Shown in pieces: positions 27,271 to 36,328 of a stretch of DNA of 64,000 nucleotides (position 1 is its first letter; the number at the start of each line of letters is the position of its first letter). The position numbers and the translations under genes are program-made. The DNA comes from Phycisphaerales bacterium (GTDB lineage Bacteria; Planctomycetota; Phycisphaerae; UBA1845; Fen-1342), in NCBI GenBank assembly GCA_016710275.1, contig JADJXS010000001.1:4154001-4218000 (forward strand). The letters are read 5' to 3'. The notes under the pieces were generated by a model. That model did not search any database. It saw only the letters and a list, made by a program, of their open reading frames with translations, and was not told where the DNA came from.

Positions 27271-30200
27271 GTGATTGCCAGGATCATCGAGTTTTGCGCC
27301 CGCAACCGGCTGCTTGTGCTGCTGCTCACCGGTTTTGTCGTGGCCGGCGGCGTATGGACGATCTTCAACATTCGGCTGGATGCGATTCCCGACCTGTCCG
27401 ACGTGCAAGTCATCGTCTTCACCGAGTATCCGGGCCAGGCGCCGCAGGTCGTCGAGGAGCAGGTCACGTATCCGCTCACGACCGCCATGCTCGCAGTGCC
27501 GTACGCGAAGGTTGTGCGCGGCTACTCGATGTTCGGCAACTCGTTCGTGTACATCATTTTTGAGGACGGCACGGACATCTACTGGGCGCGCTCGCGCGTG
27601 CTGGAGTACCTCAACTACGTAGCGAACCGGCTCCCGAAGGGCGTTACGCCGCAGCTCGGACCGGACGCCACCGGGGTCGGGTGGGTCTTCGAGTACTCGG
27701 TTCGCAACGGATACTACTGTCCAAAGCATCCCGACGGGATGTATTACGATCCCGGCGAGATCGAGGATCCGCGCGCCGCACACCTGGCGCGAACCGAGGC
27801 GCGCTCTGAAGCAACCACCGCTCCGGCGCACGAAGCGCCCGTCGGCAGCCGGCGCTGGTACGCGCGCCCCGAAGATGCTCCCGAGGCGATCCGCGACCGA
27901 CTCGAACGCGTACGCAGCTTCGACCACGGTGGAACCTGCCCTTGGGACGGCGAGACCGAGCTGAAGCTCGCCGAGTTCGACCTTTCCGAATTGCGCAGCA
28001 TGCAGGATTGGTATCTGCGCTACGAGCTGACCGCACTCGAAGGCGTCGCCGAAGTGGCACCCGTCGGCGGGTTTGTCCGCCAGTACCAAGTCGTCGTCGA
28101 TCCGGACCGGCTGCTGGCCTACAACATCCCGCTTGGCCAGGTGAAGCAGGCCATCCAGATGTCGAACATCGACGTTGGCGGCCGCGTGATGGAGATGTCG
28201 GAGACCGAGTACATGGTCCGCGGCAAGGGCTACCTGGCGCGGCTGACGCCAGAGCAGATCGCGCAGGCCCAGCGGGACGGGACGCCGCTCGGGCGGGCGC
28301 GGTCGGCACAGGGTGTCGCGGACCTCAAGAAGGTTGTCATCCGCGCAAATCCCGACGGGACGCCCGTCTACCTGCAGGACATTGCGACCGTGCAGCTCGG
28401 GCCGGACCTGCGCCGCGGCCTGGCCGAAGCGAATGGCGAAGGTGAAGTCGTAGGCGGCATCGTCGTCATGCGCTACGGCGAGAACGCCTTCAAGGTCATC
28501 GGCGACGTCAAGCGGAAGATCGACGATCTTCGCCCCGGATTGCCACCCGGCGTTGACATCGTTACGGAGTATGACCGGTCGGCGCTCATTCAGCGTTCGG
28601 TCGATACGCTGAAAGTGAAGCTCATCGAAGAGATGGCGGTCGTCGCCATCGTCTGCGTGATCTTCCTGCTGCACGTGCGCAGCGCGCTGGTCGCGATCTT
28701 CGTGCTGCCGACGGGCGTGCTGGCCAGCCTGATCATCATGCACGCGCTGGGCATCAACGCGAACATCATGAGCCTGGGCGGAATCGCCATCGCCGTCGGC
28801 GCGATGGTCGACAGCTCGATCGTCATGGTCGAGAACGCCCACAAACACTACGAACGAGCGAAAGCCGAGGCCGGTACGACGCGCCTCTCGCGCGAGAAGC
28901 ACACGCAAGTGATCATCGACGCGGCCAAGGAGGTCGGACCGACGCTCTTCTTCAGCCTGCTGATCATCACGGTCAGCTTCCTGCCGATCTTCGTGCTCGG
29001 CGAGCAGAGCGGCCGGCTCTTCAAGCCGCTGGCCTACACGAAGACTTTCGCGATGGGCGCCGCTGCGATCCTCGCGGTCACGGTCATCCCCGTGCTGATG
29101 GTGTATTTCATTCGCGGCCGCATTCCGAACGAGCAAACGAACCCGATCAGCCGCCTCCTTCAGAAGATATACGAACCGTTCTTCTGGGCGGCGATGAAGG
29201 GCAAGTACTTCACGCTCGTGATCGCAGCGATCGTCGTATTCACCGCCGTCCTGCCGCTCCAAAAGTACATCTGGGGACAGCAGGTTGTCGCCGACAAGCT
29301 GCCGTTCCTGCGGCTGAGCCACCAGATCGGCAGCGAGTTCATGCCGCCCCTCGACGAAGGCGACTTGCTCTACATGCCCACGACCGACCCGGCCATCAGC
29401 ATCACCAAGGCGCGCGAACTGCTCCAGCAGACTGATGCGCTCATCAAGTCGCTGCCCGAAGTCCATCACGTGTTCGGGAAGATTGGCCGTGCCGAGTCCG
29501 CGACCGACCCGGCCCCGCTCAGCATGATCGAGACCACCATCATGCTGGAACCCGACCGCGGCAAGTGGCGGAAACGCCGCTTCGACCGCTGGTTCAGCTC
29601 ATTCCCCGCCTGGCTCAAAACGTGGTCGAGCCTCACGTACTGGTGGCCCGAAGAGCGCACCATCAACGTAGATGAACTGTCCTACGGCTGGAAGGAGCCG
29701 GACGGCACGGATGTTCCCGGTCTTGACGATATCGTGGCGTTCCCCGGCGTAACCAACGCCTGGACGATGCCGATCAAGACGCGCATCGACATGCTCAGCA
29801 CCGGCATCAAGACGCCGGTCGGCATCAAGATCATGGGAGACGACCTCGCGAGCCTTGGACAACTCGCCGAGCAGATTGCCGCAGAGGTTCGCACGCTGCC
29901 CGGCACGCTCAGTGCGTACCCGGAGAAGACCGTCGGCGGCCTGTACGTCGATTTCAACATCAACCGCGACGAGATCGCCCGCTACGGCCTGCGCATCGCC
30001 GACGTGCAGGACGTGATCCTCACCGCACTCGGCGGCATGAACATCACGCAGACGGTCGAGGGGCTGGAGCGCTACCCGGTCAATCTCCGTTACAAACGCG
30101 AATTGCGCGACAACATTCCCGCCCTGCGCCGCACGCTGGTCGCGACGCCCGGCGGCGCGCAGGTGCCACTGGCGCAACTGGCCGACATCCGCATCGAGCC

Positions 30201-30927
30201 CGGACCGCCGATGATCAAAAGCGAAAACGCCCGAAAGACCGCGTGGATTTACGTCGATCTGACCACCTCGGACATCGGCGGATGGGTCGAGCGGGCGAAA
30301 CGCCTGGTGTCGCAGCGCGTGACCATCCCTGCAGGCTACAACCTGGTCTGGTCAGGGCAGTACGAGTACATCGAGGCGGCCAATCGTCGCCTGGCCATCG
30401 CAATCCCGTTCGTGTTCGTCGTGATCGTGCTGCTGCTCTACCTCTCGCACCGGAGCTGGCTCGATACCTGTGTCGTTCTGCTGGCGGTGCCGTTCAGTCT
30501 GGTCGGTGCGATCTGGTTCATGTACTGGGCCGACTACAACATGTCGCTCGCGGTCTGGGTCGGACTGATCGCGCTGGCCGGCCTCGACGCGGAGACCGGC
30601 ATGGTCATGCTGCTCTATCTGCACAACAGCTTCGACCGCTGGAAGGCTGAAGGGAAATTGAACTCACTTTCCGACCTCAAAGCAGCCATCCACGAGGGTG
30701 CCGTACTCCGCATCCGGCCGAAGACGATGACGGTCGCAACGACGATGATCGGATTGCTGCCGATCATGATCGGCACGGAAACCGGCTCGGACACGATGAA
30801 ACGCATCGCCGCCCCCATGTTCGGCGGCCTGCTGACGAGCTTCCTGATGGAGCTACTGATTTACCCGGTGATCTTTCTGGTCGCCAAGCAGTTCCAGATT
30901 CGGCGCATGCAGCGCTCTGCCGCATGA
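27271..30927 (+). CDS. cusA: Copper/silver efflux RND pump with extra Cys-rich insertion (CusA type)
   Basis: I place the start at the GTG 27271 (IARIIEFCARNRLLVLLLTG), 13 bp after the previous stop, giving 1218 residues against about 1050 for CusA. HME-RND features: PDLSDVQVIVFTEYPGQAP, VGAMVDSSIVMVENAHK in helix 4, HVFGKIGRAESATDPAP, and TRIDMLSTGIKTPVGIKI, which carries the Met equivalent to a CusA copper-relay Met. Between GVGWVFEYSV and LSELRSMQDWYLRYEL is an insertion of about 90 residues (about 147-235) with CPKHPDG (Cys150) and CPWDG (Cys223), resembling a split metal ribbon. The GTG start is favoured because the upstream 13 codons overlap the previous gene. Confidence 0.9.
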   Translation: MIARIIEFCARNRLLVLLLTGFVVAGGVWTIFNIRLDAIPDLSDVQVIVFTEYPGQAPQVVEEQVTYPLTTAMLAVPYAKVVRGYSMFGNSFVYIIFEDGTDIYWARSRVLEYLNYVANRLPKGVTPQLGPDATGVGWVFEYSVRNGYYCPKHPDGMYYDPGEIEDPRAAHLARTEARSEATTAPAHEAPVGSRRWYARPEDAPEAIRDRLERVRSFDHGGTCPWDGETELKLAEFDLSELRSMQDWYLRYELTALEGVAEVAPVGGFVRQYQVVVDPDRLLAYNIPLGQVKQAIQMSNIDVGGRVMEMSETEYMVRGKGYLARLTPEQIAQAQRDGTPLGRARSAQGVADLKKVVIRANPDGTPVYLQDIATVQLGPDLRRGLAEANGEGEVVGGIVVMRYGENAFKVIGDVKRKIDDLRPGLPPGVDIVTEYDRSALIQRSVDTLKVKLIEEMAVVAIVCVIFLLHVRSALVAIFVLPTGVLASLIIMHALGINANIMSLGGIAIAVGAMVDSSIVMVENAHKHYERAKAEAGTTRLSREKHTQVIIDAAKEVGPTLFFSLLIITVSFLPIFVLGEQSGRLFKPLAYTKTFAMGAAAILAVTVIPVLMVYFIRGRIPNEQTNPISRLLQKIYEPFFWAAMKGKYFTLVIAAIVVFTAVLPLQKYIWGQQVVADKLPFLRLSHQIGSEFMPPLDEGDLLYMPTTDPAISITKARELLQQTDALIKSLPEVHHVFGKIGRAESATDPAPLSMIETTIMLEPDRGKWRKRRFDRWFSSFPAWLKTWSSLTYWWPEERTINVDELSYGWKEPDGTDVPGLDDIVAFPGVTNAWTMPIKTRIDMLSTGIKTPVGIKIMGDDLASLGQLAEQIAAEVRTLPGTLSAYPEKTVGGLYVDFNINRDEIARYGLRIADVQDVILTALGGMNITQTVEGLERYPVNLRYKRELRDNIPALRRTLVATPGGAQVPLAQLADIRIEPGPPMIKSENARKTAWIYVDLTTSDIGGWVERAKRLVSQRVTIPAGYNLVWSGQYEYIEAANRRLAIAIPFVFVVIVLLLYLSHRSWLDTCVVLLAVPFSLVGAIWFMYWADYNMSLAVWVGLIALAGLDAETGMVMLLYLHNSFDRWKAEGKLNSLSDLKAAIHEGAVLRIRPKTMTVATTMIGLLPIMIGTETGSDTMKRIAAPMFGGLLTSFLMELLIYPVIFLVAKQFQIRRMQRSAA

Positions 30928-30955
30928 GCGACGCGCCTGGCATTGGAGAACGACG

Positions 30956-31039
30956 ATGATCCTGACGAACCTGCTATACATTTTCTTCGCCCAGCTCTTG
31001 ACATTCTTGTTCGGTCTGCTTGGAACAAGCGGGGCGTGA
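30956..31039 (+). CDS. 27-residue single-helix membrane peptide after cusA
   Basis: The ATG follows a GGAGA ribosome site at the usual spacing, 28 bp after the cusA stop. The peptide MILTNLLYIFFAQLLTFLFG plus a short polar tail is nearly all one hydrophobic helix. Size and place recall small subunits that bind RND pumps (AcrZ-like), but there is no sequence match I can claim. The gene is too short for ordinary gene callers. Confidence 0.55.
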   Translation: MILTNLLYIFFAQLLTFLFGLLGTSGA

Positions 31040-31171
31040 GCTGCGGAGCGTAACATACGCAGCGCCTCGGCGGTCCGATTGAGTGACCGCACGCCACTTT
31101 CACGATGTGCGGATTGGCGAACGGATCGGTGAATGGCCGACATCAGTCCCTAGTGCAGAGTCCGGAGTGGC

Positions 31172-32707
31172 TCACGCAGCTCGGTTAGGACCGCTCCGGC
31201 TCAGGGCCGGCACCGGCAGCATGGAGCATCCGCGTCCGTCACCATCGGGTCCCAGGGGCCTGCCGGCCTCGCGGGGCGAGGACCCGATGGCGACGGACGG
31301 CGTACGGCAGATGCGCACAGGACGGGCCCCGTTGTGTTTCTGCGACGTGATCGCAGAAACCGGCGTGTCGCGGCGGAACTCGCGCAGCGGATTCGACGCT
31401 GCGCTGCGGACCTCAATTGGACGTGCGGGATCCGTACGCGCCGAATCAGGCAGCAAATTCGGTAGGAGGCGATGAAGCACTGTCGCTGCCGCTTCCGGGG
31501 GGCGGCAGGGTGGACCTTCAGAAACGGGACCCGTCTTCGGTATGAGCGTAATGCCTCGATCTCGGCCGGCGGCCAGTTGCCGCAACCAGCGTCGCGCGGC
31601 GTCCTCGTCGGCGAGCGTCGCAAAGCCCCAGTGTTTCGTACGGACGAGCGTTGCGAACAAACCGGGCGCGTTCGATGTGGCGACGCGCAGCGCCCTGGCT
31701 GCTGTCGCGAAGAACGCCAATCGCGCCGCTTCAGACTCGCGACACGTTCCCTGACGGACGCAGCGCTCAAACAGCCGCTGCAAAGCCGGCGGCGAGTTCA
31801 ACTCGGTTTTATCGACGTGCCACGATCGGGCGGTCGAAAGTCCCACAGCCGGCGCCTGCCGCCGTTCTTGGTTAGTTACCATTCGCGAAGCGAGTTCTCG
31901 GTTTATTGGGGGTGGCAATTCGCGCTGAATCGGGCCCGTTCGGGGTGGCGTTCCAGCGCGTCCCTCCGCCTTCCATGAAAGATTGAATCGCGCCCGTGGC
32001 CCCCAGCGGTTCATCGAGCACTGATCCGTTGGATCCATGATGAGCATACCCAAGTGCATCAGCTCGCGCCGTGCCGATTTGACGTTTCGAGTATCGACAC
32101 CGAACACGTCCGCGATCCACGAAGCCTTGCAGCGACCATCGGGTGCGCATTGCCGGTCGCGGTAGTACATGCAGCGCAGAAGATGTCCCACGGTGGTCGC
32201 CCAGAACACCGGCCGGGTGACAGTCGTGAGCAGCCGGAGGACACGCCGCGGCACGGGTATACGGCGACGATGGTTCTTGACCTGCCGCAGCAGCAGCAGC
32301 CAGAACTCCTCGCGCTCGTCGTGTTCGAGCCGGTCGAGATCCCATTGCGGCCAGAACGCTGTTCGCGTTCGCTTCAAATATCCGGTGCGTTCCAGTCGCC
32401 GTAGCGAGGCGGCAACATGCCGGACGTCACTCTGAACGAGCACCGCGATTTCATGTTCCACGCCCGCGAAAGATCGATTGGGACCGTTGCCGCAGCGCCG
32501 CGCCTTGACCTCGAAAATCGCCAGCCATACGCGCAGGTCAGGCAGGCCCAGAATCCCCCGCTTGTAGGCCCACCACGTCGCCATAAACCCCATCGCCGGC
32601 ACGAAGCAGAACCCGCCTTCCGGCTTGGTCCGTGCAAACTCGCTTTTCCGGCGTGTTCCACGCCATGTTCCACGCCCATAACCGGCGTTTGATTCCTGAT
32701 TGTGCAT
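31172..32707 (-). CDS. Winged-helix protein, putative replication initiator of the element
   Basis: The 511-residue protein has N-terminal winged-helix-like segments (EIAVLVQSDVRHVAASLRRLERTGYLKR, residues about 85-115) and a second DNA-binding-like region (ASWIADVFGVDTRNVKSARRELMHLGML, about 195-225). It is divergent from ParA, the usual place for a plasmid or ICE replication or control gene. No catalytic motif is visible, so it is not an HUH or relaxase enzyme. The C-terminal 150 residues are Arg/Pro-rich and low in structure, and the last 35 codons run through the covarying hairpin at 31233-31299. Function is inferred from context. Confidence 0.6.
   Translation of the reverse strand: MHNQESNAGYGRGTWRGTRRKSEFARTKPEGGFCFVPAMGFMATWWAYKRGILGLPDLRVWLAIFEVKARRCGNGPNRSFAGVEHEIAVLVQSDVRHVAASLRRLERTGYLKRTRTAFWPQWDLDRLEHDEREEFWLLLLRQVKNHRRRIPVPRRVLRLLTTVTRPVFWATTVGHLLRCMYYRDRQCAPDGRCKASWIADVFGVDTRNVKSARRELMHLGMLIMDPTDQCSMNRWGPRARFNLSWKAEGRAGTPPRTGPIQRELPPPINRELASRMVTNQERRQAPAVGLSTARSWHVDKTELNSPPALQRLFERCVRQGTCRESEAARLAFFATAARALRVATSNAPGLFATLVRTKHWGFATLADEDAARRWLRQLAAGRDRGITLIPKTGPVSEGPPCRPPEAAATVLHRLLPNLLPDSARTDPARPIEVRSAASNPLREFRRDTPVSAITSQKHNGARPVRICRTPSVAIGSSPREAGRPLGPDGDGRGCSMLPVPALSRSGPNRAA
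31233..31310. repeat. Structured repeat, copy A
   Basis: Outer stem CGTCCGTC/GACGGACG and inner stem CCATCGGGTCC/GGACCCGATGG enclose a 27-base loop (GGGGCCTGCCGGCCTC then GCGGGGCGA), followed by GTACGGCAG. The loop is repeated with one change at 47056-47084, where the stem differs but still pairs. It lies within the 3' end of the winged-helix gene. Confidence 0.65.
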
Positions 32708-33272
32708 GTCGATTCAAACCCTGTTCGGTGGACACTCCGGCGGACGTCCACGTTGTCCGGAAAGGCGGCGCAGCGGCGCCCGCGGGCCGCAGGCGAAATG
32801 CAGGATTGACAGTACAGGCGCAGACGCGCTAGGTTGGACGTACCCGGTTCAACACGGCGGCTTGCGATTGGCTGTCTTGTTCCGTGTTCCGCATCAACCA
32901 CCACGTCGATGCGGAACGCTCGCACTTTCAATACTTGTTCACCACTCAAACGAGATGCCACGGACGAACTTCCCGGTTCGCCGGGCGTCTCGTGATCTGA
33001 GACATACCGCACACTTGCGAGCCGCGCAAGCTGTTTTTTGCCGGAAGCCGGCCCACCGGCGCGCCCGCCTGGCGGCCCGCGGGGACGGTGATATCGCATC
33101 CCCACCGCGCGCTCACGCGAACCCAAAACTCTCCTCTTGTCGGCCGGTTCGGAACCGTGCTATCCGTCAGCAAGGGCGCATGCCGGCTGGCGGCCGCGCG
33201 TGCTGGCCTGCCGGCCGGTGCATTCGCACCGCCGAGAAACGCAAACTACGAAACAAAACGAAGGGGGACTCA
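32708..33272. other. 565-bp intergenic region between divergent rep-like and parA genes
   Basis: No gene is supported here, although a plus-strand frame stays open by chance. The region is rich in GC inverted repeats (for example GCCGGCTGG...CTGGCCTGCCGGC near 33182-33215). It must hold the promoters of both flanking genes, and a centromere or origin would be expected here, but I cannot see iterons or a clear parS. Confidence 0.5.
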
Positions 33273-34181
33273 ATGGCAGATGCAGCACTCGGAATCGTGA
33301 TCGCGGTGGGCAACCAGAAAGGCGGCGTCGGCAAGACGACCAACAGCGTCAACATCGCTGCGGCCCTGGGCCAGGGCGGATATCGCTGCCTGGTGATCGA
33401 CCTTGACCCAGCTGCCGGGGCCACGCGCCACCTGGGGGTGCCGGAGAACAGCTTCGCCGGCACGCTTGAACTTCTGACTACGGACGAGACCATCGCCGGA
33501 CTCGCGATCTTCGAACGCATGCCGTCCGGCGTGCAACTCATCGCATCCCGGCCGCAGCTGTCTGAACTCGACGCGCTGCTCTCGAAATTCACCGACCGCA
33601 CGCGACTGCTCGACCGCCCGATTGCCGATGCGCGGCGGCACTTCGACTTCGTATTCCTCGACACGGCGCCATTTGCGGCCGCGACAACGACCGTGGCCGC
33701 GTACGCGGCGGCCGACTGGATCCTGCTCTCCGCGTTTCCGCATCCGCTTTCGCTGGGCGGACTGACCGAGGCGTTCAAGGACGTGGCCGATGTACGCCGG
33801 CACCGCAATCCGCGCCTGGAGGTGCTCGGGGTCGTCTTCACCAACGTGGATAGCCGCGCGACTCGGCTGCGCACACAGTTGGAGCAGGTTGTTTCCGCAT
33901 CGCTGCCCGGCCGGCGTTTTGAGACTTCGATTTCGCAGGCGGTGTTGCTGGCCGAACTGTCGGGGCGCGGAAAGACGCTCTTCCAGCTCCCCCGGTTCGC
34001 AGAAATCAAGATTGCGCAGCAGTACCTGCGGCTTGCAGCCGAGATCGAGCACCGGGTGCGTCAGCGCACCCGCTTCCTGGAGGGCACGCTGCCGCCGTTT
34101 GGGGAGTCGGCCGTCTCCACGCCGCATCCGCCTGAGGTGCCCGTCGTCACAGCCGCGCCGTCCCCCATTCTCGGAGCCTGA
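33273..34181 (+). CDS. parA: ParA-family partition ATPase
   Basis: The 302-residue ATPase starts at an ATG with an AAGGGGG ribosome site 5-6 bases upstream; a longer upstream frame is not used. The deviant Walker A NQKGGVGKTTNSVN lies near residue 12, followed by VIDLDPAAGATRHLG, and FVFLDTAPFAAATT marks Walker B. The C-terminal 30 residues are Pro-rich. ParA proteins segregate plasmids or ICEs by moving on nucleoid DNA, together with a small DNA-binding partner, here likely the next gene 3 bp downstream. Confidence 0.92.
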   Translation: MADAALGIVIAVGNQKGGVGKTTNSVNIAAALGQGGYRCLVIDLDPAAGATRHLGVPENSFAGTLELLTTDETIAGLAIFERMPSGVQLIASRPQLSELDALLSKFTDRTRLLDRPIADARRHFDFVFLDTAPFAAATTTVAAYAAADWILLSAFPHPLSLGGLTEAFKDVADVRRHRNPRLEVLGVVFTNVDSRATRLRTQLEQVVSASLPGRRFETSISQAVLLAELSGRGKTLFQLPRFAEIKIAQQYLRLAAEIEHRVRQRTRFLEGTLPPFGESAVSTPHPPEVPVVTAAPSPILGA

Positions 34182-34184
34182 GCC

Positions 34185-34628
34185 GTGGCGAAGAATCTGC
34201 GACAACTCCCGCCATCGAGTTCCGTCGTGCGATTGCTCGACCCCGAAGCGGCAGCCCGGGCCGTTGCGCCCGCACCAGACCGCTCCGCGGTCGCTCCGGC
34301 AGACGCTGCCAGCACCTCGACCCCTCCGACGGTTCGCATTGTGAAACGCGAGCTGGCGCTGTGCAGCGAAACGGATGCGATATTTGAACAACTGATTCAG
34401 GCACTCCGTCGCGCGAGCAGTACGCGCCTTTCGGCCAGCCATGCGCTCCGCGCCGTCCTCCGGGCGCTCGCCCCACATTTGCGGTCGATCGAGCTGGAAA
34501 CGCTCCGCACCGGACCGCGACGAATGCCCGGGAATGCGGCCGGCACGGCGACGCAGCGCGATGCCTTTGAAGCGCAATTGGCGGAGTGCATCGCCGCAGG
34601 CGTCCGCGCGAATTCGACGCTGCGGTGA
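34185..34628 (+). CDS. Putative ribbon-helix-helix partition partner of ParA
   Basis: The 147-residue protein starts at GTG, immediately after parA. The first 50 residues are Ala/Pro-rich and flexible. Residues about 50-100 (VRIVKRELALCSETDAIFEQLIQALRRASSTRLSASHALRAVLRAL) follow a strand-helix-helix pattern like small ParG/CopG-type DNA binders. Position and size suit a ParB-role centromere-binding protein. No closer family is recognised. Confidence 0.55.
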   Translation: MAKNLRQLPPSSSVVRLLDPEAAARAVAPAPDRSAVAPADAASTSTPPTVRIVKRELALCSETDAIFEQLIQALRRASSTRLSASHALRAVLRALAPHLRSIELETLRTGPRRMPGNAAGTATQRDAFEAQLAECIAAGVRANSTLR

Positions 34629-34705
34629 GATTCGCTGCTGTGTAACTGCGGAACACGGTACGATTCTCGGCCAGCGTCTCGCGTGCGAGGCGTGGGAGGC
34701 CTTGC

Positions 34706-35173
34706 TTGTTCCTGGACTACCTCACCCGTGCCTGGAAACTGCTCTCGCTGGCCGCGCTCTGGTTCTTGAGCGCGGCTGTCCTCGCGTCACTTCTCTATGT
34801 CGGGCACGCGGTTGTCGTTGGCGCTCACGACGGCAACCAGACCGACTGGGCCTACGCCTTCACGGTCGTTGCCGGAGGCTTGTGGCTGCTCGCGGCATTC
34901 GGTCGCATGAGCTGGACGATGGCGGTGCTGCGCGACGGGCTTGCGACCTACCGCGACGTCGCCGCCATGATCGGAATCCGCTTTGTTGTGAACTTCCTGG
35001 TTTGCGCTGGTGCGGCGGCCGGCGCGCTGGGTTATCGCTGGCTCGGCACGGGTCCATCGGCGGCGGCGCTGCAGGGCTGGTTCATCGCCGGGGCCGTGGC
35101 GGGCTTTGGGCTGGGGGGCCTGTTCGGCAACATCCACGAGTGGCGCGTTCGCGAACAGCTCGAAAAGAGATGA
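34706..35173 (+). CDS. Small integral membrane protein, four helices
   Basis: The 155-residue protein starts at TTG. It has four hydrophobic segments (LLSLAALWFLSAAVLASLLY, WAYAFTVVAGGLWLLAAFG, FVVNFLVCAGAAAGALGY and GWFIAGAVAGFGLGGLFG) and a charged C-terminus (WRVREQLEKR). No family is recognised. It follows the partition genes on the same strand with a 77-bp gap. Confidence 0.6.
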   Translation: MFLDYLTRAWKLLSLAALWFLSAAVLASLLYVGHAVVVGAHDGNQTDWAYAFTVVAGGLWLLAAFGRMSWTMAVLRDGLATYRDVAAMIGIRFVVNFLVCAGAAAGALGYRWLGTGPSAAALQGWFIAGAVAGFGLGGLFGNIHEWRVREQLEKR

Positions 35174-35398
35174 TGCCCCGCGAATTCGAGTAAGCGACCG
35201 GCTTCATTACGGAAAGCGCTGCGCGCGGCACAAGGACGCGGAACCCACCGGTGCCAGTTCCCGGCGGGCCGGGGGACCGCCGCGCAACGTCCGCGGGCCG
35301 GACCTGTCCCAAACTCCGTGCAACACCGTTCGTCACTCCCGCCATAACGCTTCTATCAGATGAATGCGAAAGACTCGTCAATAGAAGTGGAGGTTCTC

Positions 35399-35659
35399 AT
35401 GAATGAATCCAATCGCCGGCCGGTCCACGAGATCCGGTTCGGTGCAGTCAAAGTCGTGATCTGGCGTAACGCCACCGCAAATGGACACATGTTCAACGTC
35501 ACCGCGGCGCGGCTCTACAAGGAAAACGACGCCTGGAAGGAGTCCTCGGGCTTCGGCGTGGACGACCTGCTTGTCCTCGGCCGGGCGCTCGGTGACGCGT
35601 TCGCGTGGATTCACGCGCAACGCGCGCCGGCCCTGCAACCCCTGAATCCGGATGTCTAA
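35399..35659 (+). CDS. Small mobile-element protein, PC4-like beta fold suspected
   Basis: The ATG at 35399 has GGAGG six bases upstream and is preferred to 35360, giving 86 residues. The core (EIRFGAVKVVIWRNATANG, then FNVTAARLYKENDAWKESSGFGVDDLLVLGRAL) is strand-rich with a final helix. I know this pattern from short proteins on plasmids and phages; it recalls single-stranded-DNA-binding PC4-like folds, but that is only a suspicion. Confidence 0.65.
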   Translation: MNESNRRPVHEIRFGAVKVVIWRNATANGHMFNVTAARLYKENDAWKESSGFGVDDLLVLGRALGDAFAWIHAQRAPALQPLNPDV

Positions 35660-36085
35660 TCGCAGCGAACTGCGATTCGTGATGCCTGTCTGAAGGTTTC
35701 TGGGTCCCGCATTCATCTGACCCATTCCCGCTCGCCCCGTGGAGGGATTGCCGAGCGGCTTCGCCGCCCCTTTGAATCGCGCCGGGCGACGCGTCTCTGG
35801 TTGCGGTGCTGCAAGGACAGTGCCGGCCTGCGGCCGCCGGCAAGCCGGCCGCTGCGCGGTCACGGTCCTTGCACGCGCACCGCGCCCGGCGCCGCACCAC
35901 CCGCCGCACCAAGCGGAACCGGGCTGGAGCCCGGTCGTATCGTTTCTTTCCGGTAACCGGGGGTTTTGTTCACGGGAACGGGTGAGTGAACAAAACCCCC
36001 GGCTCCCGGAAAGCAGCCTCCGGCTGGTTCCCTGGGGGAAACGCGGTCGGCGTCGGGAGCGCGCCGGCTATTTTGGAGAATCGTT
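35660..36085. other. Gene-free stretch with large inverted repeats
   Basis: Three structures lie in these 426 bases: a small GCGGC-TTC-GCCGC hairpin near 35753 that may end the previous transcript, a stem TGCAAGGAC (35810-35818) / GTCCTTGCA (35865-35873), and a very stable hairpin at 35947-36012. No coding is supported. Confidence 0.6.
35947..36012. repeat. Large perfect hairpin (17 + 7 bp stems)
   Basis: CCGGGGGTTTTGTTCAC (35957-35973) is the exact reverse complement of 35986-36002, with a 12-base loop. After a three-base bulge on each side, TTTCCGG (35947-35953) pairs with CCGGAAA (36006-36012). It has no U-tract, so it is not a standard terminator. It could be a processing signal, a structured RNA, or a recombination/nicking site of the element. 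Confidence 0.7.
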
Positions 36086-36328
36086 ATGAGATACCAGGAA
36101 GTGCTTGAGCGGAGCGGACCTCCGCAGACATTTCGCGAGGCGGTGGAATACGCAGCCGCGTGCCTTCATCAACTCAACCCTGATTGGTGCATGCGTCCGG
36201 GCGGTCGTAATGCCCCGCCGTTCCACGCACAGACCATGAACCTGCTGAACGCCTGGCTGATGTTTCAGGCACCGGAACCGGACCCCGTCGGCAGGATATG
36301 CGTTCGCGGGGAGGGCTGGAGCTTATGA
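36086..36328 (+). CDS. Hypothetical small protein
   Basis: This is an 80-residue soluble protein (MRYQEVLERSGPPQTFREAVEYAAACL) of unknown family. It starts a tight three-gene set in which each gene overlaps the next by four bases (ATGA). Its ATG follows a GGAG (GGAGAATCGTTATG). Confidence 0.65.
   Translation: MRYQEVLERSGPPQTFREAVEYAAACLHQLNPDWCMRPGGRNAPPFHAQTMNLLNAWLMFQAPEPDPVGRICVRGEGWSL

Noticed and set aside
27250..29469. 739-codon open frame on the minus strand
   Set aside because: It is the antisense shadow of the CusA-type gene, with Asp/His/Arg-heavy composition and no domain. High GC keeps such frames open.
33181..33220. GC-rich repeats before parA as a parS centromere
   Set aside because: Only loose GC palindromes, no repeated short motif that would define a parS site.
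32700..33272. Upstream extension of the ParA frame
   Set aside because: The extra 190 residues are Arg/Pro-rich and unlike ParA, and a good ribosome site precedes the ATG at 33273.
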